Shown: positions 1-6,264 of the stretch, piece by piece
Layout of the letters: each line of letters begins with the position of its first letter
How positions within the stretch are numbered: position 1 is the first letter of the stretch
DNA from: Schlegelella_A sp038258415
GTDB lineage: Bacteria > Pseudomonadota > Gammaproteobacteria > Burkholderiales > Burkholderiaceae_C
Reading direction: 5' to 3'
Length of the DNA stretch: 6,330 nucleotides
Assembly (NCBI GenBank): GCA_038258415.1
Contig: JBBSPY010000194.1
Coordinates: 1 to 6,330, forward strand
Made by a program: the position numbers and the translations under genes
Notes under the pieces: model-generated
Told to the model about the DNA's origin: nothing
The model's database searches: none
Seen by the model: the letters and a program-made list of their open reading frames with translations, nothing else

Positions 1-553
1 GCGCGCCGAGCGCGAGGAGCTTGCTCATCACGAGCGTGTTCTGCACGGCGGCGCCAAGCCGGAGCCCGCGATAGTTCGTCGCGGTGAGAATGAGCAGTAC
101 GGCGACGGCCACGCCGGTCACACCGCCGAGTGACGTGAGATCGAAAAAGCGGCCGATGTAATTCGCGAAGGCGAGCGCCACGGCAGCCGCTGCGCCGCTC
201 GCGATGGTGGTGAGAATCATCCACCCGTAGACGAACGCCGCTCTCTCCCCGAACGCGCGGCGGATGTAGACAAACGGGCCTCCCGCATCGGGGAGCATCG
301 CACCAAGCTCGGCGAAGGTCAGCGCGCCGGCGAGTGCAATGAAGCCGCCGATCATCCAGATCGCGAGCACCCAGCCGCCCGTGGGCAGCGTGCGCGCGAC
401 TTGCGCCGGGGTAAAGAATATTCCGCCGCCGATGATCCCGCCCACGACTATCATCGTCGCGGAAAGGAGTCCGAGCTCCCGATGCAGTGTGCGCGATGCG
501 CCTGTGTTCGACTCGAGTAGTGTCACGGGCGGGGAAGGTATAGCGGTGACCAC
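1..553 (-). CDS. APC-superfamily amino-acid permease, N-terminal part (partial, runs off left edge)
   Basis: Membrane transporter, probably for amino acids or related amines, acting in the inner membrane by proton- or solute-coupled transport (family knowledge). About 184 codons are visible and the C-terminal half lies outside the window. The first transmembrane helix carries the APC fingerprint GGIIGGGIF followed by FTP, near residues 38-49. A second helix follows at about 60-80, then the loop signature FAELGAMLP and GGPFVYIRRAFG at about 80-102. A later segment, NYRGLRLG followed by VQNTLVMSKLLAL, matches the conserved region around helix 5. There is no ATG in frame. An in-frame TAA lies 14 codons upstream, and the two possible starts are GTG at 553 and GTG at 526. 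Neither has a convincing Shine-Dalgarno; 553 is used here. The gene is divergent from the cupin gene. Substrate cannot be told from this fragment. Confidence 0.9.
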   Translation of the reverse strand, partial: MVTAIPSPPVTLLESNTGASRTLHRELGLLSATMIVVGGIIGGGIFFTPAQVARTLPTGGWVLAIWMIGGFIALAGALTFAELGAMLPDAGGPFVYIRRAFGERAAFVYGWMILTTIASGAAAAVALAFANYIGRFFDLTSLGGVTGVAVAVLLILTATNYRGLRLGAAVQNTLVMSKLLALGA

Positions 554-556
554 CGC
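543..556. repeat. Short inverted repeat over the permease start
   Basis: Perfect 6-base arms GCGGTG (543-548) and CACCGC (551-556) are separated by two bases. The right arm contains the upstream GTG start candidate of the permease. It could be an operator half-site pair, or chance in GC-rich DNA. No regulator gene is visible nearby. Confidence 0.3.
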
Positions 557-559
557 TTC

Positions 560-574
560 GCGACGTTGCGACGT
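560..574. repeat. Tandem 7-bp direct repeat in divergent permease/cupin intergenic region
   Basis: GCGACGT occurs at 560-566 and again at 568-574, with one base between, immediately upstream of the -35-like element of the cupin gene. The position would suit an activator or repressor site, but the repeat is short and its 8-base period is not a helical turn, so function is speculative. Confidence 0.3.
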
Positions 575-580
575 GAGACT

Positions 581-609
581 TTGCGGCCGTTATCGCTCGG
601 TGCTAGACT
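581..609 (+). promoter_or_regulatory. Candidate sigma70-type promoter of the cupin gene
   Basis: TTGCGG at 581-586 (3 of 6 with consensus) and TAGACT at 604-609 (4 of 6) are separated by exactly 17 bases. Transcription would start near 616, giving a leader of about 50 nt that ends in a strong Shine-Dalgarno. The -10 sits in a CTAGACT heptamer that recurs upstream of the frnE-type gene. Confidence 0.4.
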
Positions 610-655
610 CCCGGTACCAGCGTGATCGGTCGAATGTGCTACGAGTATCAACGAG

Positions 656-660
656 GGAGG
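656..660 (+). promoter_or_regulatory. Shine-Dalgarno of the cupin gene
   Basis: GGAGG, within GGGAGGAG at 655-662, lies seven bases before the ATG at 668. It is the strongest ribosome-binding site in the window and fixes the start of the 130-residue cupin reading frame. Confidence 0.75.
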
Positions 661-667
661 AGCCGCC

Positions 668-1060
668 ATGAAGGGCTACGTGCAGAATATCGACAGCGTT
701 ACCGTCAAGAACGATGCGTTTCGTCAGGTGCTCTACACTGCGAAGCACTGCCAGCTCGTCGTGATGGCGCTGAAGCCAAGGGAAGAGATTGGGGCCGAAG
801 TCCATAGACTCGATCAGTTTTTTCGTGTCGAAGCGGGAACGGGCGAAGCCGTGCTCGACGGCGTTCGCACTGCAATCAGTGCGGGGTTCGCGGTGCTCGT
901 GCCCGCCGGGGCCAATCACAACATCATCAACACCGGCAGCGTTCCGCTGAAGCTTTACACGAATTACGCACCACCGGAGCATCGGGATGGCGTAATTCAC
1001 CGCACCCGTGCCGACGCCGAGGCGGCCAACGAGCACTTCGACGGCAAGACCACGGAGTAG
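668..1060 (+). CDS. Small single-domain cupin protein
   Basis: A 130-residue cytoplasmic protein with one cupin_2-type beta-barrel and no signal peptide or other domain. The second cupin motif is clear as VPAGANHNIINTG (residues 78-90), with H84 as the usual metal ligand. The first motif region, EVHRLDQFFRVEAGTG (44-59), has Glu44-x-His46-x3-Gln50 where a standard cupin has His-x-His-x3/4-Glu. Metal binding is therefore likely but through an altered set (E44, H46, Q50, H84; inference). The ending YAPPEHRDGVIHRTRADAE is as I remember it from a widespread family of uncharacterised small cupins, sometimes labelled mannose-6-phosphate isomerase-like; enzymatic activity is not established. The gene is a single unit, divergent from the permease and convergent with uvrA, whose stop is 52 bp away. 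G/C content of 661-1060 is about 60% by hand count, below that of the genes to the right. Confidence 0.9.
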   Translation: MKGYVQNIDSVTVKNDAFRQVLYTAKHCQLVVMALKPREEIGAEVHRLDQFFRVEAGTGEAVLDGVRTAISAGFAVLVPAGANHNIINTGSVPLKLYTNYAPPEHRDGVIHRTRADAEAANEHFDGKTTE

Positions 1061-1112
1061 CTCGCGGGCGCAGCAGGGCGACGTACCGGGTTGACTCGTA
1101 TTTCTCTGAAGC

Positions 1113-4067
1113 TCAGCCGAGGAAGCGCGCGAGAAATGGTGCGGTGCGACTCGCCTTCGCCATCGCGACTTCCGCCGGCGTGCCTTCCGCCACGATCTGC
1201 CCGCCCGCATCGCCACCTTCCGGCCCCAGATCGATCAGCCAGTCGCTAGCGCGCATCACGTCCAGGTTGTGCTCTATCACGACGACCGAATTGCCTGCAT
1301 CCAGCAGCCGACGCAGCGCGCGCATCAGCTTGGCGATGTCGTCGAAATGCAGCCCGGTGGTAGGCTCGTCGAACAGAAACAGCGTGCCCTTGCGCGCGAG
1401 CGACTGCTTGCTCGCGCTTGCTGCCTTCGCCGCGCCGGCCAGAAAACCGGCGAGCTTGAGCCGCTGCGCCTCGCCGCCCGACAGCGTGGGCACCGGCTGG
1501 CCGAGCTTCACGTACTCGAGGCCGACCTCGCGAATCGGCTGCAGCAGGCGCACCACCTCGCGGTCGTCGCGGAACAGCTCGACGGCCTCCGCCACGGTGA
1601 GGTCGAGCACGTCGGCCACGCTCAGGTTGCGCGCCAGCTCGCCGGGCTTGCGACGTTCCATCGTGACCTCGAGCACCTCCGGGCGGAAGCGCTTGCCGTC
1701 GCAGTCGGGGCAGCGGAGGTACACGTCGGAGAGGAACTGCATCTCGACGTGCTCGAAGCCCGAGCCGCCGCAGGTCGGGCAGCGGCCGTTGCCGGCGTTG
1801 AAGCTGAACATGCCGGCCGAGTAGCCGCGCTGCGCCGCCAGCTTCGACTGCGCGAACAGGCGCCGGATCTCGTCCCATGCGCCGACGTAGCTCGCCGGAT
1901 TCGAGCGCGCCGTCTTGCCGATCGGGCTCTGGTCGACGAACACGGTGCCGGCGAGCCAGTCGGCGCCGAGCAATGCGTCGTGCTCGCCCGGCGACTCGGT
2001 GGCCTTGCCGAAGTGGCGGGCGAGCGCCGGGGCCAGCACGTCCTGCACCAGCGTGCTCTTGCCGGAGCCCGAGACGCCGGTGATGCACACGAGGTGCAGC
2101 AGCGGGAACTCGACCGTCACGTTCTGCAGGTTGTGGTCGCGCGCCCCCTGCACGATGAGCTTTGGGGTTGACGCGCTCACCAGCCGCTTCAGGCCCATGC
2201 CGACCTGCTTGCGGGCGCCGAGGTAGGCGCCGGTCAGCGTGTCGGCCGACTTGATCGCCTCGGGCGTCCCGTCGAACACGATCTCGCCACCACGTTCGCC
2301 CGGGCCCGGGCCCATGTCGATGACGCGATCGGCCGCGAGCATGACCGCCGGATCGTGCTCGACGACGACGAGCGTGTTGCCCGCGTCGCGCAGGCGGTGC
2401 ATCGCCTCGACGATGCGGTTCATGTCGCGCGGATGCAGGCCGATGGAGGGCTCGTCGAGCACGAACATCGTGTTGACGAGCGAGGTGCCGAGCGCGGTGG
2501 TGAGGTTGATGCGCTGCACCTCGCCGCCGGAGAGCGTGCGCGACTGGCGATCGAGCGTGAGGTAGCCGATGCCGACGTCGCAAAGGTAGCGCAGCCGCGT
2601 CGAGATCTCGTCGTGGAGGAGCGAGAGCGCAGCCTTGTCCTCGCCTTCGGCACGGAAGCCGAGCCGGTCGAAGAACAGCCGCAGCCGGTCGATCGGCAGC
2701 AGCATCAGGTCGTGCAGCGTGAGACCGGGCAGCGCCTCGAGCTGCGCGCGGGTCCATGGAACACCCGTTGGCATGACGCGCTTCGACGGGTCGAGCGCCG
2801 CGTCGGCATCGGCCTTCGAGCCGATGCGCCAGAGCAGCGCCTCGAGTTTCAGACGCGCGCCACCGCACACCGGGCACGGCGTGTAGCTGCGGTACTTCGA
2901 CAGCAGCACGCGGATGTGCATCTTGTATGCCTTCGACTCGAGATAGCCGAAGAAGCGGCGGATGCCGAACCACTGCTGGTTCCACTTGCCGTTGTAGGTG
3001 GGCGAGCCCTCGATCACCCAGTCGCGCTGCGGGGGCGTGAGCTGCGACCATGGCGTGTCGCGCGGGATGCCGGCGTCGCCGGCGTGGCGCATGAGGTCGT
3101 CCTGCGCCTCCTTCCAGGCCGGCGTCTGGATCGTCTTGACGGCGCCGCCGCGCAGCGTTTTCTTGGCGTCGGGGATCACCAGCCCCCAGTCGACGCCGAT
3201 CACGCGACCGAAGCCGCGGCAGGTCTCGCAGGCGCCGTAGGCCGAGTTGAAGGAGAAGAGCGCGGGCTGCGGGTCGGCGTAGCGACGGTCGCTCTCGGGA
3301 CAGTGCAGGCCGGTGGAATAGCGCCAGCGCTCCTCGGCGGCACCCTCGCGCGACGCGTGCACGTCGACCCGACCGTTGCCGCGTTTGAGCGCCACCTCGA
3401 TCGCCTCGATCGCGCGCGCTTTCTCGACCGTGTCGATGCGGAAGCGGTCGGCGACCACGTCGAGCACCTTGCGAGGCCCCGTCGGCGACGCCACCTCGCG
3501 CTCGGCGTGGACGCGCGTATAGCCGCTCGCCGACAGCCACTGTTCGATCTCGGCCGGCGTGGTCGACGCAGGCAGCTCCACCGGAAAGGTCACGACCAGC
3601 CGCGGCCCGACGCCGTCGACCGCGAGCGCGGCAGCCCGTGCCGCGAGCTCTGCGTGGATCGTCTCCGGCGTGTCGTGCCGCACCGGCAAGGCCGTGTCCT
3701 GGTCGAACAGCGCCGCGGCGCGCGCGTAGAGGAGCTTGAGGTGGTCGTTGAGCTCCGTCATCGTGCCGACCGTCGAGCGCGAGCTGCGCACCGGGTTGGT
3801 CTGGTCGATGGCGATCGCCGGCGGCACGCCGTCGACCGAATCGACCGCCGGCCGGTCCATCCGGTCGAGGAACTGGCGCGCGTAGGCGCTGAAGGTCTCG
3901 ACGTAGCGGCGCTGGCCCTCGGCGTAGAGCGTGTCGAACACGAGGCTCGACTTTCCTGAGCCGCTCGGCCCGGTCACGACCGTCATCTCGCCGGTGCGGA
4001 TGTCGAGGTCGATCCGCTTCAGGTTGTGCTGCCGTGCGCCGCGGATGCGGATGACGCCGCTGGTCAT
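1113..4067 (-). CDS. uvrA: UvrA-family excinuclease ABC subunit A, probable second paralog
   Basis: ATP-dependent DNA-damage recognition protein of nucleotide excision repair; in the family it dimerises, loads UvrB and leaves. With the ATG at 4067 it has 984 residues (E. coli UvrA has 940). In order: Walker A GPSGSGKSS (33-41); a UvrB-binding region at about 115-240; first zinc module with C256, C280 and C283 but Ser at 259; insertion-domain CPVC (398-401); signature LSGGEVQR (512-519); Walker B VLDEP (536-540); second Walker A GVSGSGKST (664-672); complete second zinc finger C763, C766, C786, C789; signature LSGGEAQR (862-869); Walker B FLFDEP (897-902). About ten extra residues, rich in Ala, Ser and Lys, lie between the last signature and Walker B. 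An ATG at 4100 adds 11 residues but has no Shine-Dalgarno; 4067 matches the usual UvrA N-terminus and has GGAG at 4082-4079. No ssb or uvrB is adjacent. No LexA box was seen. Confidence 0.94.
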   Translation of the reverse strand: MTSGVIRIRGARQHNLKRIDLDIRTGEMTVVTGPSGSGKSSLVFDTLYAEGQRRYVETFSAYARQFLDRMDRPAVDSVDGVPPAIAIDQTNPVRSSRSTVGTMTELNDHLKLLYARAAALFDQDTALPVRHDTPETIHAELAARAAALAVDGVGPRLVVTFPVELPASTTPAEIEQWLSASGYTRVHAEREVASPTGPRKVLDVVADRFRIDTVEKARAIEAIEVALKRGNGRVDVHASREGAAEERWRYSTGLHCPESDRRYADPQPALFSFNSAYGACETCRGFGRVIGVDWGLVIPDAKKTLRGGAVKTIQTPAWKEAQDDLMRHAGDAGIPRDTPWSQLTPPQRDWVIEGSPTYNGKWNQQWFGIRRFFGYLESKAYKMHIRVLLSKYRSYTPCPVCGGARLKLEALLWRIGSKADADAALDPSKRVMPTGVPWTRAQLEALPGLTLHDLMLLPIDRLRLFFDRLGFRAEGEDKAALSLLHDEISTRLRYLCDVGIGYLTLDRQSRTLSGGEVQRINLTTALGTSLVNTMFVLDEPSIGLHPRDMNRIVEAMHRLRDAGNTLVVVEHDPAVMLAADRVIDMGPGPGERGGEIVFDGTPEAIKSADTLTGAYLGARKQVGMGLKRLVSASTPKLIVQGARDHNLQNVTVEFPLLHLVCITGVSGSGKSTLVQDVLAPALARHFGKATESPGEHDALLGADWLAGTVFVDQSPIGKTARSNPASYVGAWDEIRRLFAQSKLAAQRGYSAGMFSFNAGNGRCPTCGGSGFEHVEMQFLSDVYLRCPDCDGKRFRPEVLEVTMERRKPGELARNLSVADVLDLTVAEAVELFRDDREVVRLLQPIREVGLEYVKLGQPVPTLSGGEAQRLKLAGFLAGAAKAASASKQSLARKGTLFLFDEPTTGLHFDDIAKLMRALRRLLDAGNSVVVIEHNLDVMRASDWLIDLGPEGGDAGGQIVAEGTPAEVAMAKASRTAPFLARFLG

Positions 4068-4098
4068 GGGGGAGGGTGCTCCGGAAAGGGAGCGGGGC

Positions 4099-4128
4099 AT
4101 TCTAGGGAGGGGTTGCGTGCGGCGAGAA
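4099..4128 (-). promoter_or_regulatory. Candidate promoter of uvrA
   Basis: Reading on the minus strand, TTCTCG (4128-4123) and TAGAAT (4104-4099, 5 of 6 with TATAAT) are 18 bases apart. The -35 is weak. The -10 overlaps the upstream ATG at 4100, so a transcript from here would start near 4092 and exclude that ATG. This favours translation from 4067, about 25 nt into the mRNA. Confidence 0.4.
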
Positions 4129-4157
4129 CCGCGTTCGAATGACCCTTGCGTGGACGA

Positions 4158-4187
4158 TCGTCACCCGGCGCGTCCCGTGGCTAGACT
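4158..4187 (+). promoter_or_regulatory. Candidate promoter of the frnE-type gene, leaderless geometry
   Basis: TCGTCA (4158-4163, 4 of 6) and TAGACT (4182-4187, 4 of 6) are separated by 18 bases. Only six bases separate the -10 from the ATG at 4194, so the predicted start of transcription falls on or beside the A of the start codon. No Shine-Dalgarno is present in the 14 bases before the ATG, consistent with a leaderless mRNA. Confidence 0.4.
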
Positions 4188-4193
4188 GTCGCC

Positions 4194-4838
4194 ATGCGCA
4201 TCGATTTCGTCTCCGACGTGGCCTGCCCCTGGTGTGCCGTCGGCCTCAACGCCCTCGAGCGCGCGCTCGAGAAGATCGGCCCCGACATCCCCGTCGAGCT
4301 GCACTTCCAGCCGTTCGAGCTCAACCCGCAGATGCCGGTCGAGGGAGAAGACGCCGCCGAGCACCTGTCGCGCAAGTACGGCGCGTCGCGCGAGCAGCTG
4401 GCGAAGAACCGCGAGCACCTGAAGGCCCGCGGCGCCGAGGTCGGCTTCGCGTTCGGCGACCGGCCTCGCGTGTGGAACACGTTCGACGCGCATCGGCTGC
4501 TGCACTGGGCGGGCACCGTCGACCCGGCGAAGCAGCGCGCCCTCAAGCACACCCTGCTCACCGCGTATCACGGCAACGCCGAGAACCCCGGCGCACGCGA
4601 TGTGCTGCTGCGCGCAGCGCAGACCACGGGCCTCGACGCCGACCGCGCCGCCGCCATCCTCGACTCCGACGACTACACCGAAGAGGTGCGCGCCGCCGAG
4701 CGCCATTGGCAGGAGCTCGGCATCCACTCGGTGCCGGCCGTCGTCATCGACAACAAGCACCTCGTATCGGGCGGCCAGCCGGTCGAGGTGTTCGAGCAGG
4801 CGCTGCGCAAGGTCGCCGCCGAGTCGACCCCCGCCTGA
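4194..4838 (+). CDS. DsbA-family oxidoreductase, FrnE type
   Basis: A thioredoxin-fold thiol-disulfide oxidoreductase of 214 residues, the usual length for FrnE-like DsbA proteins. The start MRIDFVSDVACPWC places the active-site CPWC at residues 11-14 at the end of the first beta strand. An inserted helical domain spans about 45-165, and HSVPAVVID supplies the cis-proline at P181 opposite the active site. These are the only two cysteines, so the second C-terminal cysteine pair described for Deinococcus FrnE is absent. There is no signal peptide, so it should act in the cytoplasm, unlike periplasmic DsbA. The same fold includes 2-hydroxychromene-2-carboxylate isomerases, but those lack the CxxC, so oxidoreductase is preferred. 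The gene is divergent from uvrA (126-bp gap) and convergent with the DMT gene, whose stop is 22 bp away. Substrate is unknown. Confidence 0.92.
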   Translation: MRIDFVSDVACPWCAVGLNALERALEKIGPDIPVELHFQPFELNPQMPVEGEDAAEHLSRKYGASREQLAKNREHLKARGAEVGFAFGDRPRVWNTFDAHRLLHWAGTVDPAKQRALKHTLLTAYHGNAENPGARDVLLRAAQTTGLDADRAAAILDSDDYTEEVRAAERHWQELGIHSVPAVVIDNKHLVSGGQPVEVFEQALRKVAAESTPA

Positions 4839-4845
4839 GCACGAA

Positions 4846-4858
4846 CCGCCCCGGGCGG
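4846..4858. terminator. Possible small bidirectional hairpin between convergent genes
   Basis: CCGCC and GGCGG arms flank a three-base loop in the 22-bp gap between the stop codons of the frnE-type and DMT genes. It has no T-run on either side, so it is at best a weak terminator or a 3'-end stabilising hairpin. Confidence 0.3.
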
Positions 4859-4860
4859 CC

Positions 4861-5799
4861 TCACGACTCCGCCGGCTCGATCGGCACCCGCCGCTCGCGC
4901 ACGGTGAGCCATGCACCTGCCGCGCCGCACACGGCGATGAGTGCGATGCCGCCGAGCGACACGCCGTCGGGCACGTGCCCGAACACGAGCCAGCCGCCGA
5001 ACATGGCGAAGGCGATCTGCGCGTAGAGGTAGGGCGTGAGCGTCGACGCCGGCGCGCGCTGGTAGGCGAGGATCAGGAGGTAGTGGCCGACGGTGCCCAA
5101 CAGCCCCATCAGCCCGAGCAGCGCCCACCACTGCCAGCCGGGCAGCGCCGCCCACACGAACGGCAGCGGGATCGTCGCGATCAGCGCGCCCACCCAGCCG
5201 GTGTAGAAGTGCATCGTCAGCGGCTTCTCGGTCCGCGCGAGGCGGCTCGTCAGCACCTGGAACCACGCATTGATGAAGACGAGCCCGAGCGGCAGCAGGC
5301 TCGCCCATGCGAGCACGCCACCGCCCGGCCGCAGGATCACGACCGTGCCGACGAAGCCACCCGCCACCAGCGCCCAGCGCAGCGGCGACACCTCCTCCTT
5401 CAGCACCGTCGCCGCAAACAGGGTGACGACGAGCGGCGCGATCAGCACGATCGCGGTGAACTCGGCGAGCGGCAGGTAGCGAAGGCTCAGGACGGCCAGC
5501 GTCGTCGCCCCGACCAGCAGCGCGCCGCGCAGCAGCTGAAAGCGCGGATGAGCGGTGCGCAGCACGGCGAGGCCGTGGCGCGGCAGGACGACGAGCGAGG
5601 TCAGCGCCGCCTGGACGGCATAGCGCGCCCACACGACCATCAGGATCGGCACCGCCGCCGTCGACTGCTTGGCCGCCGTGTCGAGCGAGGCGAAGCACGC
5701 CACCGCAAGGACGACCAGGCCGATGCCGGAGAGGATGCGCTCGGAGGCGAGGTCTCGCGTCGGCTTCGTCGGGGCGGGCACGCTCCCGTCGACCGGCAT
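4861..5799 (-). CDS. EamA/DMT-superfamily transporter
   Basis: An inner-membrane permease of 312 residues with the two-repeat EamA architecture, one repeat at about 25-156 and the other at about 166-298, together giving ten predicted hydrophobic helices. The end of the first repeat has LAEFTAIVLIAPLVVTLFA and KEEVSPLRW; the second repeat has the typical YQRAPASTLTPYLY followed by a glycine-rich helix and a short loop. The family exports or imports small metabolites (amino acids, nucleosides, drugs); nothing here identifies the substrate. The ATG at 5799 overlaps the TGA of the upstream VOC gene by one base (TGATG on the minus strand) and lacks its own Shine-Dalgarno, so translation is probably coupled. 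The same frame stays open upstream to 6285, but that part is low-complexity Arg/Ala shadow of the VOC gene and is not included. Confidence 0.93.
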   Translation of the reverse strand: MPVDGSVPAPTKPTRDLASERILSGIGLVVLAVACFASLDTAAKQSTAAVPILMVVWARYAVQAALTSLVVLPRHGLAVLRTAHPRFQLLRGALLVGATTLAVLSLRYLPLAEFTAIVLIAPLVVTLFAATVLKEEVSPLRWALVAGGFVGTVVILRPGGGVLAWASLLPLGLVFINAWFQVLTSRLARTEKPLTMHFYTGWVGALIATIPLPFVWAALPGWQWWALLGLMGLLGTVGHYLLILAYQRAPASTLTPYLYAQIAFAMFGGWLVFGHVPDGVSLGGIALIAVCGAAGAWLTVRERRVPIEPAES

Positions 5800-6191
5800 C
5801 AGGCGGCGGGCGGGCGCGACGGGCGATGCATGCCGCAGAGCTTGTGGCCGTCGAGGTCGCGCAGGTAGGCGAGGTAGATCCGGCCGACGCTGCCCTCGCG
5901 CCAGCCCGGCGGCTGCTCGCAACTCGTGCCGCCCTGCGCCAGCCCCATCGCGTGCCAGGCGTCGACCTGCTCCGGCGACGCGCAGCCGAAGCCGAAGGTG
6001 CTGCCGTTGCCCGCGGTGGCGGGCTCGCCGTCGATCGGCTTCGACACCGAGAACGTACCGGCCTTCGTGCGCCAGAACACGCGATGGCGGTCGACGAACC
6101 CCGGCTGCACGTCGATCGTGCCGAGCAGCGCGTCGTAGAACACCTTGGCGCGGTCGAGGTCGTTGGTGCCGATCATGATGTGCGAGAACAT
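5799..6191 (-). CDS. VOC-family protein (glyoxalase/bleomycin-resistance fold)
   Basis: A 130-residue single-domain vicinal-oxygen-chelate protein made of two beta-alpha-beta-beta-beta modules. MFSHIMIGTNDLDRAKVFYD gives the N-terminal module with His4 in the usual first metal-ligand position. The C-terminal module ends with YLRDLDGHKLCGMHRP, in the place of the common DPDGN-x-x-E motif, but the final Glu ligand is not present: Cys119 and Gly120 lie there. Metal chemistry may therefore be altered or lost; proteins with the KLC-x-x-HRP ending are common and uncharacterised as far as I recall. The start at 6191 is chosen over an upstream ATG at 6266 because AGGAG sits nine bases before it and the VOC fold begins there directly. 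It is the first gene of a two-gene unit with the DMT transporter, and diverges from the frame at the right edge. Confidence 0.9.
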   Translation of the reverse strand: MFSHIMIGTNDLDRAKVFYDALLGTIDVQPGFVDRHRVFWRTKAGTFSVSKPIDGEPATAGNGSTFGFGCASPEQVDAWHAMGLAQGGTSCEQPPGWREGSVGRIYLAYLRDLDGHKLCGMHRPSRPPAA

Positions 6192-6200
6192 GGGGTGAAG

Positions 6201-6205
6201 CTCCT
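6201..6205 (-). promoter_or_regulatory. Shine-Dalgarno that fixes the VOC gene start
   Basis: AGGAG on the minus strand (6205-6201) is nine bases upstream of the ATG at 6191. The alternative ATG at 6266 would add 25 residues that match nothing in the VOC fold. Confidence 0.6.
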
Positions 6206-6264
6206 GGGGGTTTCCGGCGATTGTCGCGAGGTCGGCGCCGCCCGGCCGGCGGGAGAATCGCCGC

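Noticed and set aside
1061..1112. Possible terminator between the convergent cupin and uvrA genes
   Set aside because: I found no stem of useful length followed by a T-run on either strand in these 52 bases.
590..1216. 208-residue minus-strand frame opposite the cupin gene
   Set aside because: No recognisable motif, and it overlaps both the cupin gene (opposite strand) and the 3' end of uvrA; the cupin has a strong Shine-Dalgarno and clear motif.
1246..3540. 764-residue open frame on minus, overlapping uvrA in another frame
   Set aside because: Extremely Arg/Ala-rich, low complexity and out of frame with all UvrA motifs; a shadow of the real gene.
2355..3959. 534-residue open frame on plus, antisense to uvrA
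   Set aside because: Arg/Ala/Val/Glu-rich composition with no family motif, and it lies fully opposite a convincing UvrA. Long antisense frames are expected in GC-rich coding DNA.
4126..4136. GAAC-CGC-GTTC dyad in the uvrA/frnE intergenic region as a LexA/SOS box
   Set aside because: The spacing is N3, not the N4 or N7 of GAAC/GTTC-type LexA boxes, and no CTGT-N8-ACAG box is present. The dyad is probably chance.
4161..4916. 251-residue minus-strand frame opposite the frnE-type gene
   Set aside because: Low-complexity Arg/Gly/Ala composition and fully antisense to a gene with intact CPWC and cis-proline motifs.
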